NCBI GenBank assembly: GCA_010645155.1
Contig: CM021320.1
Coordinates: forward strand, 3,478,942 to 3,542,941
Source: Tigriopus japonicus
Taxonomy: Eukaryota; Arthropoda; Copepoda; Harpacticoida; Harpacticidae
DNA length: 64,000 bases
Direction: 5' to 3'
The translations under genes and the position numbers were made by a program. Within the stretch, counting starts at the first letter, position 1. Each line of letters opens with the position of its first letter. The notes under the pieces were generated by a model. That model saw nothing but the letters and a program-made list of their open reading frames with translations. It did no database searches and was not told the DNA's origin. This document shows, piece by piece, positions 36,681 through 48,541 of this stretch.

Positions 36681-39600
36681 CTAGGGTTCTCCATTGGCAT
36701 TTGTTGAGGCCGCTGCGGGCTCGGGCGCATCCAAAACTTGGGACACGAACCCCGAGATGTCAGTGTTCATCTGACTATGAAGTTGAAGGAACGGATGTTC
36801 CAAGAGAGCTGAATACGTGGCGCGCTCATTGACCTTTTTCCGTAACCTGAAACCATGATTGGAGAAGGCTTTTTTTGAGGAATGATTCTTGAAATGAATA
36901 AGCGTGAGGTTTGAAGATCTGTGGTTTGGATAGAGTAGCATTGGTAAATAAAATAGAATTGAATGTGGGATATAAGGGAGATGGTTGTAGCGCAGTTGGT
37001 TAACGCGCGACCGAGTTACACTCGGGTTCATGGGTTCGATCCCAGGTTTCCCTCCAACCGCACCCATGTCTAGTGGATACTCTCCTCGAATGGCGCCAAA
37101 CCAAACCCAGAATCTGTACCCATTTCATAAAATTGAATGTACTCTAAATATACGAACTTCATGTATCCAATGAGATATCATCTCGGAATAAAGATAATTA
37201 TTATAAATAGAACTTTGATACCTTCATCACGTTTATTAAGCTTACTTCAGTTGATGATTTTGCAGAATTTCTAGCATGTAGAAAATAGATCGGCTGATTT
37301 CTTATGGTTTAAAGGGTGACGATGAAAAATGTTCTTTGTTCTGAGAACAAAGATTTTGCTAGCGCTTATATTCTTATTTGTAGGTAACTGCAGTTGTGGT
37401 GGGATTTTCCGAAAACGATTAGGAAGCTATTACTAAGACACCATTTAAAAGAAGACTGGCCTAAAACAAACTTTTTTTAAAATGGTTATCAGGAACGTAA
37501 ACATGTTGAGATCGTTGAATTCATTGCAAAACTATGGCTCTTGTTAAAATTCAGATAGGCTGTTGACTTCTTAAGGAAAATTGAACCATCGCATTGACAT
37601 TTGAAGACCGTACGCACTTAAACTTGACATTTAAAGCTGCTGACAAAAATATTTTTATTTTTGGTTAAGTGCTTTGGTGTAATTTTAGCATTTTTTTGTC
37701 TGAGTAATAGTGTCGTTTTTTAAAAAAGCGGGAATATCATGAATATTTTTAGCTCAAACTAGAGGTAGCCCTCTAGCACAAAGGTTTGATTCTGATTCCA
37801 AAAATTCGGTTTGGGCTATGCCTACAATTACTAAAAGCAGATTTGCATTATAAAGACAGCAAAAGAGAAGATTTTTTGGTTCAAAGCCTCTGAAACATGC
37901 GTGGATATAATTTTTTAGTCCCTTGCTTTCGGTTTCGGTTGAACCCTCTTTTAGGTGAAACTTTCAATTAAAAGCTTCGGTTTCGGTTGAGCCCTTTCAG
38001 TTCCATCATTAATGAGGGAAAAGATCGATAAGAACAAGGGAAAAATAGTGTGATTAATACTTGCATGCGCAAATTTTTTACCAAGAAGATAACATGTCTA
38101 GTTTTCTTTAAATAGAATCAAAGGCGAACGGAGACTTTGTTAAAAATATCACGAGAAAACAACAACAACAAATTTTCCTATTTCCTATTATCAAATACTG
38201 TGTCTAATTTTGAAGTGTTTATCATTGAGCAAAAAACCTTTCAACTACATTACAAGCTTTTTGGCGACGTTGTACAAAATATTTAACGAACCATGCATTT
38301 GATAAGAAAGCAATCATCCTACAGGATCTGAGCAATAAAGAAAGATATGAGGTCTGTAAAAACTTGATGACTAAAAAATAGAGAAATCTTGGAGATCACG
38401 TGGGGTTTGCATCTTCAAATTGTAATTCTATTTTTAGTTACATAAAGGTCTTTCAGGCCGTAAGGGACACTTGACATTTTCCGTTTAGCGTCACGTATGG
38501 CCAATACTTGGCTTTCCAAGCTTTCTCTAAGCATAAGCTAATTCAAAACAACAAAAATCAAATCAAGTCACTCCAAATAGAGACTTTTTTACATTCACAA
38601 GAGACTTGAGAAGTAGCAGGTTTCGTGTTTGCGAAATCTTATAGTTCCTAGTGATTTCACTTGGCTCTCTCTTCCGGAAAGACAACTGTTCATTGTTTTC
38701 CGTGTAGGTAACTTCATTTTTGTATTTTGGTTTCATTTTGGGTAAGCCCTCTTGAGCATTGGTCATTCATTTATTTTCGTCAATCATGCCTGATATTTTT
38801 TTCTGACTAAAATATTCGAGCAAATATTTAATTTTTCCAATTTTTCCGTAAAAACAGCCAAATATTTAAAAAAATCGAGCAAAAAGGGAGAAGATTTTTT
38901 AAAATGTGTCATATTTTAAGAAACTTATTTCCGTGCCCTACTCGTCATCAATATCTCCACGAAAAATACCTCTATAAGAAAAAAAAATGCCCTTTAAATT
39001 GAAACATTACGGAAACAAGCAATAAAAAACGTCCCAAAATGTGATTTTTGAAAAAAAATCGACACAAAGAGTCAAAACTCATGTCAGACTTGCCCTCTTC
39101 TCATCACCTAATATTTCTAATCCCAAACCTCAATGATAAGTGTTTATAAATCGAGATTATCTGTCCAGTATTAAAAAAGAAATTTTCATTCATTACTTGA
39201 GATTGTGAAAAGTATCCGATTTCGTTGCGTTCTTTTACTTTCGATGAAAAACAATTTTGTGATTACCATTTATGGGCAAAATGCCAAAAAATGGTCTTAT
39301 TTGCCGACTTCAGAATGGTTCATGTCGTGAAAGTTTGACATTTTTCTGACAAATTTGTACAAAAACTGACACTTTCTGAAACCTCCTATCTCAAAATGTC
39401 CTGTACTCACAAAATCTACGCACCTCCTTGACTCGTAAATTTTCTCCGGACATTTGCGAGTCGGACACTGGTAAATTTGTCCGAAACATTGAAAACTCGG
39501 CGGATCCGCACAAATTGTGCGGAGGTCACCAAAATTGCGTACGTCCGGTCGGACAAAGTGTTTCGTAACATAGGCCCCAGGTCTAAGAATCGCAGCCTTT

Positions 39601-42397
39601 TGCTGACCTTCAAGACCATCACACGGCTCGCCTATTCGTACAAGTTCCTGAACTAACCCTTCTTCCCCACATAGCTAAAATGGCATAGAAGAGTGGTATG
39701 TAGCAGAATATCCTTGGTAAGTGATATTCTTCGCCTTCGAAAAGACGAAGGTGAATGAAAAAAGTTATTTTTCCTTGACGCAGTAAAGAAATGGTAGTTT
39801 TGAGATCATTTTTAACATATGTTGTTCGGATGTTTGAACAAATCACTCCTGAAGAATAATTGTTTGAAGGCCCAGCAAAGGACTAATAAATATCAGATTT
39901 TAGAGTCACATTTAAACGGCACAAAACAACAAACGTCAACAAAGCAACAAAAACACTCAAAAACACAAGAAAATGGTATTCACGCTATTCCCAGGTCTTT
40001 CACGTGAAAAGCGACCATTCTCGAAAACTGTTCGAATTACGTTGAGGTGTTTAACCCTCCACAATTTATAATTCAGTTTCACTCACGTCATGTTGATGAA
40101 GTCCTCGAATTGGGGCGTGAATTTTCCAGCCGGTAATTGGGGCGCGGGCTCAACCACAACTTGTTTGAGTTGCTCAAACGGGGAGGCCCATGTCTTGTAC
40201 GGAAAATTTCCCGTCGAGATCTCGATCATGGAAATACCGAAGCTCCAAACGTCCGAGCGAACGTCATAATTTGACGGATTTCCGGACGGGTCAATGCGCT
40301 CTGGCTGTAAAAATATCATATGCGATAAAAGGTATCCTTTGCGGTAAGGAGAAGGAGAGTAGTAAGACCCAAGAATCACTGAATTTTCTCAAAGAGGATA
40401 GCGATATTTTTATTTATTTTTTTGGAGTATTGGTGCTAGGGTCGGAGGGTTGAGCCTCGCCCGGCCAGCGAAGCCAGCCATCACATCGTCTAAAGTAGTT
40501 CCGATAGGCAATCTCATGTCCGGTATCAGAATGGTTCTCCGTCTGTGGGTGTGAATTAGCGTCTAAAAGTTTCCTCGAGAAAGGTCGGGGAGGAGAATCG
40601 AACCTGGGACCTCTCTCACTGTAGGAAACTGCGCTAACCACGACGCCACGTCTCTTCCCTAAAAAACTCCCTGTTTTCCAGTAGAAACAAATTCTTTGTC
40701 TTCTTCGGTAAATGAGATTTAGATTTGGTTCAGAAAACAAGTGTCAATTTTCAGCCCAATTGAAAGTCGGAATGAAAAATTTTGCCTTTTCAAAACTATG
40801 GAATGAAGAAGAGCATAGAATGAAACAGCTCGCCCTTTTGGTATCGATATATGACATCGATATTTGATTGTGTTGAAGTCAGGTCTCATTTGCAGAGGAA
40901 GTCAATTGATATGATCCTACTTGAAATCCTAATTCTTATTGCTAGCCTCGTCGCCGAAAGAAAATCAGCGGTTCTTGTAAGAACCTACAGCCATATAGGG
41001 TTTGCAACCGGCCTCAATGGTTTTGGCCACGGAATCCACGAGATATCCGGAAATTCCAAAATCGCACATTTTGACTTGGCCATCACGGGAAATGAGGATA
41101 TTGGAGGGTTTGACGTCGCGATGGATGACTTGCAGCTTGGTTTGCAGATAATGTAGCGCACTTATGACCTAAAATTGACAAATTGCCATCAGATTCTGAT
41201 ATCAAAGACCAAAGCCGTAGGACGTACTGCGAAGGCTATTTTTCCCAACACTTCCTCGGGGATGATGATTTTATTTTTGAACGCTCGCACATAGAATTTG
41301 TCCAGTGAGATGTCCATGACCTCCATACAAATCCATACATCGCCCTCGCGGAACATGGCACCGTAGAAATGGACGGTAAATGGACAATCCGAAGAGCGCA
41401 TGGAAATGTCCAAGTCCATCAAGAGGCGTTTCGTCTCAATGCTATTCACGGTGGCGGTAATGCGCTAGAAAAACACGCCCATTTTAAAACCTGCTTCATT
41501 ACTTTCAAAAAGTCAATAATCAAGTCTACCTTGACGGCAAGAATGGTACCCGTTTGCTTGTGTTTCATTTTCTCGACGACTCCATAGGCTCCTCGTCCGA
41601 GGACGCAAATCGACTCGAGATCATCGGCTTCAATGGCACAAGTTAAATCACCGATCGTGATCGTGGTATGCGAGTCCAAATCACGGGGAATGGCTGGAGT
41701 GGCGGGTCTGCGGAGAATCAATCAGGATTGACAATGATCGTAAAATGCTTTCATCGTGAAACACTCATTTAATAGGATTGACTGCCAAGGCAATTTTAGT
41801 TAAAATACATTGTTTACTTCTATATAATCTCAAGTTTGGATATCCTTTTCTAAGTTAATATTTCTTGGTTTCAGTTCTATCGTTTATTGTTAGGACCATT
41901 TAAGCATTGAAATAGAGCGATAGCGTAGGGTGAAAAAAATAAAGTTAAATTGGAGTATCTGATAGAAGTACTAGAAAACACGGAGTTGACATCAAATGTC
42001 ATCAAATCGAAGAAGCTTCTACGCAATAGGAGCTTATTCTACCAACGTGGACAAATGTAAAAGCGTATTTCATTGGGCGTTCAAAATGATTCCACCTAAT
42101 CATGCGCAATGCGATAAAAGACATACCATTTACCGACTAACGTTTTCAAAAACTTCCTGAAAGATACATTTCTCATTTACTTCATCGCGCTAACATCTTA
42201 ATGAATGTCTCTCAGAGACCAAAGAGGGTTTTAATTCTCACGCCCTTGTTGGCATTCGATTATCATCCATAGCTAAGATTTCATTAGCATCTAAATTAAG
42301 CGTGATTCCATAAACTACACTGATGTAACGACTGTACGTACTCAACCGGGGCGGTGGGTGTGACAATCTTCAAGGAAGGCCCTTTTTTGGGCGGCAT
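36681..42397 (-). CDS. lic: MAP kinase kinase, MKK3/MKK6 type (licorne)
   Basis: Six minus-strand exons (42397-42342, 41707-41530, 41464-41228, 41168-40989, 40304-40087, 36846-36681) join in frame to 344 aa; human MKK3/6 are of similar length. This dual-specificity kinase is expected to phosphorylate p38 on Thr and Tyr in stress signalling. Visible: a basic/hydrophobic p38-docking site at the N-terminus ([11 protein letters not shown]), glycine loop GRGAYG (56-61), Lys78, HRDVKPSN (Asp175), DFG (193-195), activation loop [10 protein letters not shown] with phosphosites Ser203 and Thr207, MAPE across an exon junction (216-219), and a C-terminal segment matching the MKK docking helix (NERATY...EHPF). 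All key residues are present. The last intron is 3.2 kb and carries a SINE and a truncated transposon; the fourth holds a second SINE and a foldback element. A minus-strand AATAAA lies at 36570-36565. Confidence 0.95.
36967..37130 (+). mobile_element. tRNA-derived SINE in last MKK intron
   Basis: The tRNA-like head (about 36976-37050) has RNA polymerase III box A TAGCGCAGTTGG and box B GGTTCGATCCC, plus an anticodon-like stem CCGAG/CTCGG. A short unrelated body follows. The whole is flanked by a perfect 10-bp direct repeat AATTGAATGT (36957-36966 and 37131-37140). It lies opposite in sense to the MKK gene. Confidence 0.8.
37855..38013. mobile_element. Truncated hAT-like MITE (relative of the 47-320 element)
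   Basis: It keeps the GATTTTTTGGTTCAAAGCCTC and TTCGGTTTCGGTTGAGCCC segments and a terminal CAGTTCCATCATTA, similar to the right end of the 47-320 element. The left end is not recognisable. Confidence 0.55.
38727..38941. mobile_element. Truncated GGGCCCGG-family hAT MITE
   Basis: From about 38727 to the end (ATTTCCGTGCCCTA) it matches the right half of the 50048-50557 element, including GTAAGCCC...GAGCATTGGTC and AATATTCGAG. The left half is missing or too diverged to see. Confidence 0.6.
40415..40659 (-). mobile_element. tRNA-derived SINE in fourth MKK intron
   Basis: On the minus strand a tRNA-like head carries box A (TGGTTAGCGCAGTT) and box B (GGTTCGATTC). A body of about 150 bp and an A-rich tail (AAATAAATAAAAA) follow. 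The translated head ([10 protein letters not shown]...RGPRFDS) is the pattern such SINE heads often give. No clear target-site duplication was found. Its head lies beside or inside the foldback element at 40665. Confidence 0.75.
40665..40980. mobile_element. Foldback transposon, third copy, abutting MKK exon 4
   Basis: It shares TTTCCAGTAGAAAC, TTTTCAGCCCAATTGAAAG, GAATGAA...CTCGCCCTTTTG and GTCTCATTTGCAGA with the 5-kb copy. The right end (TCAGCGGTTCTTG) stops about 10 bp short of the donor of MKK exon 4 (exon end 40989). The left arm is shortened where the SINE begins. Confidence 0.7.
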
Positions 42398-42513
42398 CTT
42401 GATGTTGATGAGGAAGGAAAGGCGTGAATCAAGGGTGGAACCGAGACAAACGGAAAGAAAAAGGAGGAATCCAGAAACGGATGATGCGGATTGTGGGCGC
42501 CGCAGTGATTGAT

Positions 42514-42540
42514 GAATGAATGGATGGATGGATGGATGGA
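42514..42540. repeat. (GGAT)n microsatellite upstream of MKK start
   Basis: About six GGAT/GAAT units lie 115-145 bp upstream of the MKK start codon, so probably in its 5' untranslated region or promoter. Confidence 0.85.
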
Positions 42541-42946
42541 TTAAGGGCAGAGCAACAATGTCCACCCCGTTTTGGATGAATCACACGCTCTCAAAGGCCA
42601 GGCCCACTTATCTTGTCACATTCTTTCCGTCCGACACGCTCCTACATACATACATATATTTTGTAGATCCCTTAAGATTCAGGACTGTCTCATGTAATGT
42701 AGATGTATGTGTATGTGTGTCTCAATCTTATGGACTCACAGTACGGCCACACACTATCACTTAGGGCGTGAACAGCTCACCAAGAGGGTGCTGAGGCAGC
42801 TATTTGGTTTTGTTTTAAAGAGACCGGACAGGCCGACTGATTGAATGAATGTTATGGTGTTAAGGCCATGTTTTTGCCACTTAGGTTAATGGAACCACTA
42901 TTTATCATAAGAATATGTGGATGTGTTCCTTCAGGTTCATTTATAG

Positions 42947-43150
42947 TAACGGACCAAAAGTCATGACCGAAACCGTAAGTTTCAGCCAAAAGAGGGCTTA
43001 ACAGAAACTGCAAAATTCATTGTACGATATTAGATTGGTCATGCGCTTGATGTTGGGTAATCAAAATTTTAAAAAATCAGAAAACCCCAGTTTCAGAGGT
43101 TTTTGAACCAAAAAGATCTTCCATTTTGAAGTCAAACTCTTTTGCATGTC
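42947..43150. mobile_element. Partial hAT-like MITE, inverted relative of the 47-320 element
   Basis: It begins TAGTAACGGACCAAAA and carries, in reverse complement, the TTTTTGGTCCAAAAACCTC and GCCCAACATCAA segments of the 47-320 element. The far terminus is unclear. Confidence 0.6.
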
Positions 43151-46100
43151 TGCTTTCGGTTTGAGTAGGAATTTGTTTTTGTCCAGTAAAAATGTTCATA
43201 TTAACCTCTAATGGATTTCGAGAATGTCTGACCATACAATGTTAACCTAAAAGTGATGTGCTTATGATGATGAGTGAGTAAACTGTAGTTGGCGGAGTAC
43301 AGAGTGGCAATTGAACGGAAGGTGGACCAACTTCCATGAAACTTGGTCCGAGTATAGTCAAAATTCCCATCTCGAGATTGATAAGGCAGTTTTCCGGCCT
43401 AGTTCGCCTTGCAAATTCATTGTACTGGTTGATCTAAACAAACTTTTTGGACAAAATAGTGATGGTGGCGGGCCGCGAGAAAGACTTAAAAGCATATCAG
43501 CTCTGTGTATCTATAGGCATTTAGAGGAACAATTGGCCTTCATTTCCCAAGAAAAATCAAAACGGCATGATTTTTGTCAATGACAGACTTCAAAATACCA
43601 ACGTGTATATCTGTGCTTCTGCTCGAACTTCACGTGCACGAGATCAAGACGACACCAAATAATCGTCTTGACCCTAATCACGAATATTTAGATCACAAAG
43701 TCGGGCAGGTTCAAGAAAGTGTACTTCAGTAACATATCACTTAATTAAGGCCCATTCTCAATTAGCATGAGATTTTTGAATCATTGTTACTCAGTTTTGA
43801 CAAATTGTAGAGAAAAGAAGGCATCCCTGGTGAAATCAACTTTATGAAAAGATGTGTTATCTAATGCTGCAACTTTATTCTTAAGCGATGTTTGCTATTA
43901 AGCGCCTCCTTTACTTGTTTTTGAGTCGTTTTGCTCAAATTCACTCCAGATCCACGCAGTTTTTCAGGTCGTTTTGTTAAACGCGTTAGCTGAAATTCGT
44001 TCCTATAGTAAGCGGTCCATAGTTGAGGCTGGCCAGTAGGAGAGAGAGAAACACACCGACTTGTAAACAGCTGACTAGACAGGCTTGCCGAAAAGTAGCA
44101 AGTGTATTATTTTTTCTTGACGGCTAACAAGGAAGTTGGGAAAATGAAAGGATGATTATGAGCGGTGGAACACGTTCAGCTTGGGATTTGAGAATCACTT
44201 TGGCCACGGATAAGTCTAAGCTTAGACTCAGCCCAACAAACTTGTAAAGGTCACGACAAATTTCCGAGCTCGGCCTACATTTTTTGATCAAGCCAAACAA
44301 AACAGGTAACAAACTCAACCGTAACATTAACACCCCCTACCCCTAAGTTTCGACCCATCCTTTGGCATTTGGCTCCCAAATCCCGAGCTGAATTTTCTAG
44401 AACACACCATTTCATCAAGGATGAACTCTTACTAACAACAATCCGAAGCTAATTTTTGCTCTATTTTGCAGTTTTCATCTGAACATCAGAATATCTTTGA
44501 CAGTTGAAATGATAGGAAATTGGAACTGCGACCATCGCCTCCGTAAATGTGCTGATTAGCAAACAAAACTTAGCCATACAAATAGTTGTGCCAATAATAT
44601 AACCAATTGTCTACTGTGCTGGTGCTGATGTAAACAATGTATTTGTAACCGGATGTAAATTTAGACGCATGGAAAGGCAAACCAGGGCTATAACTGGATT
44701 GAAAAAGAATATTCAAATGGTTAGAGTTTGACTCAAAGGCTCAAAGCTCTGAAGGGTAAGGGCCCTATAGTTCCAGCTGGGGCTCAGGTCCCCTGAGTGT
44801 TAGGGCTCAACAGTGCAAGGTCTTAGTTCCCCACTGAGTTAGGGCCACACAGGGTTGGTGGCCCACAACATTAGGACCGGACAGGACTGAAGTAAAATGT
44901 GTCGTGACGGGTTGTGACATTCAGGTAAGGCTTGGCAAGTTTAGGTCTGTTTGATTGGGGTAAGTGTAACAACAATTTCAGCATTATTTGAAAATTTTCT
45001 GGTTCTCTCCATTTTTGCCACATTATTGCGTGTGGGAATGATCAGTTATCATTCTTATTTTTAACCTATTTTACTTGTTACACATACTTGTGATCCACAA
45101 CCACCCTTCCCCTGTTTTACCTAGAGCTCTAGTTTTACTTTATCCACCATTGAGTGTACTTAAAGGATTCCTATTTGTTTTTGTTTATTTAACCAAGGGT
45201 GCCATTTTGAATGAAAAGTACATTAAACTTTTCTCTTTGCTACTGGCTTCAAGTTCTACCAAAATATTCGAAATATATAAAAAATCTTCCTCAAAATTGC
45301 CAAAAAAATTAACATGGCCCACAAAATTACCAAAATATTTAAAATCGCCCACAAAACATTGGCATTTTTTAACTCCCCTTGACTCTAGTCTTTACCAAAG
45401 ATGACCACAAAGCTTAGTTAAATTGAAATTTTCACAATTGAGCACGAGGAGAAGTTGTTACTTAATTAAGGTAGCGAGAGAAAAAAATGGTCTTACAACT
45501 TCTCTCACCTAAAATTTCTTTGTGCACAACCTTGCAATTGGGCTAACTTCCAGTTGCCATAATGATAAGATTATGAAAAAAATAAGCGATTACCTTTGGG
45601 ATTGGTCAATATCTTTGACCCCTGTGTCTTTCAAAAGGCAGCACTTTGCCAGGTTGTCCTTTCGCCCTCAGGCCCTGTTCTAGTCATTTCAGTGTCGCGA
45701 AAGACAAAGTCAAGTGAGCATTCATGCTAAAAAGAGAACTTGATTTTTCCTTTGTTTTTCTACAACCTCCTCTAAAAAATTCCAAAGCACACTCTTTCAA
45801 TGCTTTCAAATACGTCCTACGTGTTATTTGCAATATAAAGATGCCGTTAAATTGAAGAATTCAGAGCAGCTCCTGCCAATTGCTAAAGCCTTAAAGGACA
45901 CCTTTCCAATGGTAACACTGAAAATTAATTCAAGTTTCTTTTCTATTACTGTTGCTCACTTAGTTTTCTCTTTTGGAACATTTAGTCATTGACCGAAATC
46001 TTGTGGAAGTGGGAAGAACAATTAGTTTTTAAATCCGTGTGCAAATTGTTATGTATTCCTTTGATTCGAACATTTTTGTAATAGTCGAGGTTGTGATTTA

Positions 46101-46357
46101 AAAAGAATTATGTTGTGAAAGAGTAGAGGAGTAAGTAATGCTTTCAAATGGTTCCAAGTGTTCATGTTTGATAAATGAGAATTTTTTTAATATATATATA
46201 TATTTCATAAAAAAGACTCTTAAGAACTGGCTACCAATACGTATTATTTTGTATGGAATCCTTTGCTTTAGGATAATTTTAATAACCCTTCAGGATAACA
46301 TTCCCAGATTATGGCACAGTTGCTCTGCTTGACTTTGATAGTGAAAATCAAAAGGGT

Positions 46358-48541
46358 TTAAATGTCTGCAATATCAATAGAAGTGATCCGTCTTGGGCAA
46401 TCATACAATTTGTTGAGTTCCTCGGGGTCTTGATGTCTTTTGAGCGCCTTGAGTTCAAAGCTGACTTTGTCATGTAAATCCAAAACAGCATATTTAGGCC
46501 ACCTTTTGTTGGGTGGAGGTTGAATCTTGCCATCAATCACATTCTTCAGTTGTCTTTGTTTAAAAGCTAACGATTTTTCTGGCAATGGAGGCTTCTCATT
46601 CCAACAGTGCCCATCTACGGGGCTAATAGGACAGGAAGTATCAGCTGATTGTTTCCATTTCTTTAATTTTGACTGAAGTTCCTCGTCTTCTGGGCTTACC
46701 AATGATTCCTGTTTAACCATTTTTGGTTTACTTTGCCGTTCATCATTTCTCGTTGCTTTTTCATCTTTCACTGGAAATTTGTCGTCAAGTGATTTTCCGC
46801 TGGCTAGCTTTAAAATATTTCTGGGTAGTGATTTGACACGTTCCACGATTCTGGCACTGCCTTTTCTCTTTAACTTGGAACCATTTGTCAGATGATCGGC
46901 AAGTATGGCTTCATCAAAGCTGAAGGCGCTTTGACGGTTCACGCCAGTTTCTTGGGGATTTTCTTGCGACAAGGTTGGCAATACTTTGACGGCTGCAGTC
47001 TCGGAGAAAACGTGACTTATTCTGGGATCTTCTCGTATTTTTCGAGGGTCGATTGGACTCGATATCATTTGCTTTCTCGTCTCTCTCTGGCTAGCTCTGG
47101 TATCATTCACTGACTGAGTTCTTGTGAGAGAAATGCGTTTGAGGGCACTTGAAATAGAGCCGGAAGTCTTCCGCATGAAAGATTCACCATTAGGAGATTT
47201 CGAGGGCCTCCCTTGAGCAGTAGGAGGTTTCATCGAGCGACCTGACTTCTGAGCTTTGGGTGGTAAACTGCTATTTTTGACTCCGACATCGCATGTATCT
47301 TGCGAGTCCAAAGTTCTCAAATGAAAATTTCGTTCAATTGACGGAGATGGCTCAGGCGTTGTGACGAGATTACTCTCGTGGGATGCTCTCACAAATTGAG
47401 TAGTCTGAGCTGAGATATTATCAAATGTAGACGCTTCCATGGGAACCACATCTATGTTTTCGGAGCTTTGGCTACACCGACCATGAAGTGCCATCAAATT
47501 TTGCGATTGAATGGGAATAACTGGGCGTTTCATCCTGGACGATCGAGATGCTTTGGAGCCTGTCCTGGATCGCATTCCCGTAGAGAACTTGGAGTCTGTG
47601 CTGGACATTGAAAACCTGTTTGATCCTTCCTCGCTCCAGACCTCAAATCTGGGTAAAGTGGACATGGACACAGATTTCCTTTTGGATAGAGAGGGCACCA
47701 TCAACACATCGGAATCATTGGATAGAGTTCCCGAATCCTCCCGCGAGATTCGTCTTGGTACGACGACACTTTTGGACGATTTGATGGAAGTAGAGCGTCG
47801 TGGACGGACCCCAGCATTGTTCTGAAGCTAAAAATAAGATATCATTGATTCGAAGAAAAGATATCGCCAAAGTATGAAATTGTGTCCATTAGATTGAAGT
47901 GGATTCAATTCATCACAATTCGATGTCAATCAATCAATCGTTGGTGTTTCGTCACTTCGGACAAGAAATCTACAAGAGACGCATGGGATTTGGACGAGCT
48001 TCTTTGCTCTCTTGTTACCTCAGATAGTTCCAAGTGCATGGATTGCTTTTTGAAAGTCATAATTTGGTCCTTCCAGGCATTCAACACCTTGGGATCCTCG
48101 TCTTTCTGCAAGAAATTGAATGATGGTATGGTTAGTTTCAATTCATGACGCTTCCTGTCAATGTTGTATCGCTCCGTACGAATTCAAGTTTTTGATGTTG
48201 TTTGGTCTTGATCACCAGATGTTTCTTGGCATCCAACATGATACTGGCCACTTCAGAAAGCTCAAAGCTTCCAATTGTGGCATTGTCCTTGTCTCGAATC
48301 TCCATGGCATTGAATTCCAGCGTCACCAGGCAATCTTTCCAAGTATTCTTAAAGACCTGCAATAAAATTTGGAAATCTTGCACATAATAAGCGCTTGTCG
48401 GCAAATTGATTGATCATGTGCGTCCTTCTTTGGACACGATTCAACCATTATCCATGAGACATAAGCGATTGGAATAGGACTAATCAAAACAAATGATCAA
48501 CCCACCTTTTTGCACATGCGAACTTTCAAGTTACCCTCCAT
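46358..48541 (-). CDS. PH-like-domain protein with long Ser/Arg/Lys-rich tail
   Basis: Four minus-strand exons join in phase 0 throughout: 48541-48506 (MEGNLKVRMCKK), 48356-48180, 48105-48019 and about 47827-46358, giving some 589 aa. The first three exons form a roughly 100-residue PH-like fold: MEG start, NTWKDCLVTLEFNAMEIRD strands, HLVIKTKQHQKLEF, and a final helix with the signature Trp in LNAWKDQI. PH domains bind phosphoinositides or proteins at membranes. The last exon is one long Ser/Lys/Arg/Pro-rich, mostly disordered region with many phosphorylation-like RxxS sites, a KPPLPEKS motif and a more ordered end (LDLHDKVSFELKALKRH). An acceptor six bases shorter (47821) would also keep frame. 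I do not recognise the family; it may be an adaptor. No catalytic motif is seen. Confidence 0.75.

Larger units (their letters stand above)
42398..46357. other. Intergenic between two minus-strand genes
   Basis: It holds the MKK promoter region at its left end, a partial hAT-like copy at 42947-43150 and a G/C-richer patch with repeated GTTAGGGC words at 44760-44890. No supported exon is seen. Confidence 0.5.

Noticed and set aside
36976..37053. A functional tRNA gene
   Set aside because: The T-loop has six rather than seven bases and the acceptor stem is out of place, while a 10-bp duplication flanks a longer unit; a SINE explains it better.
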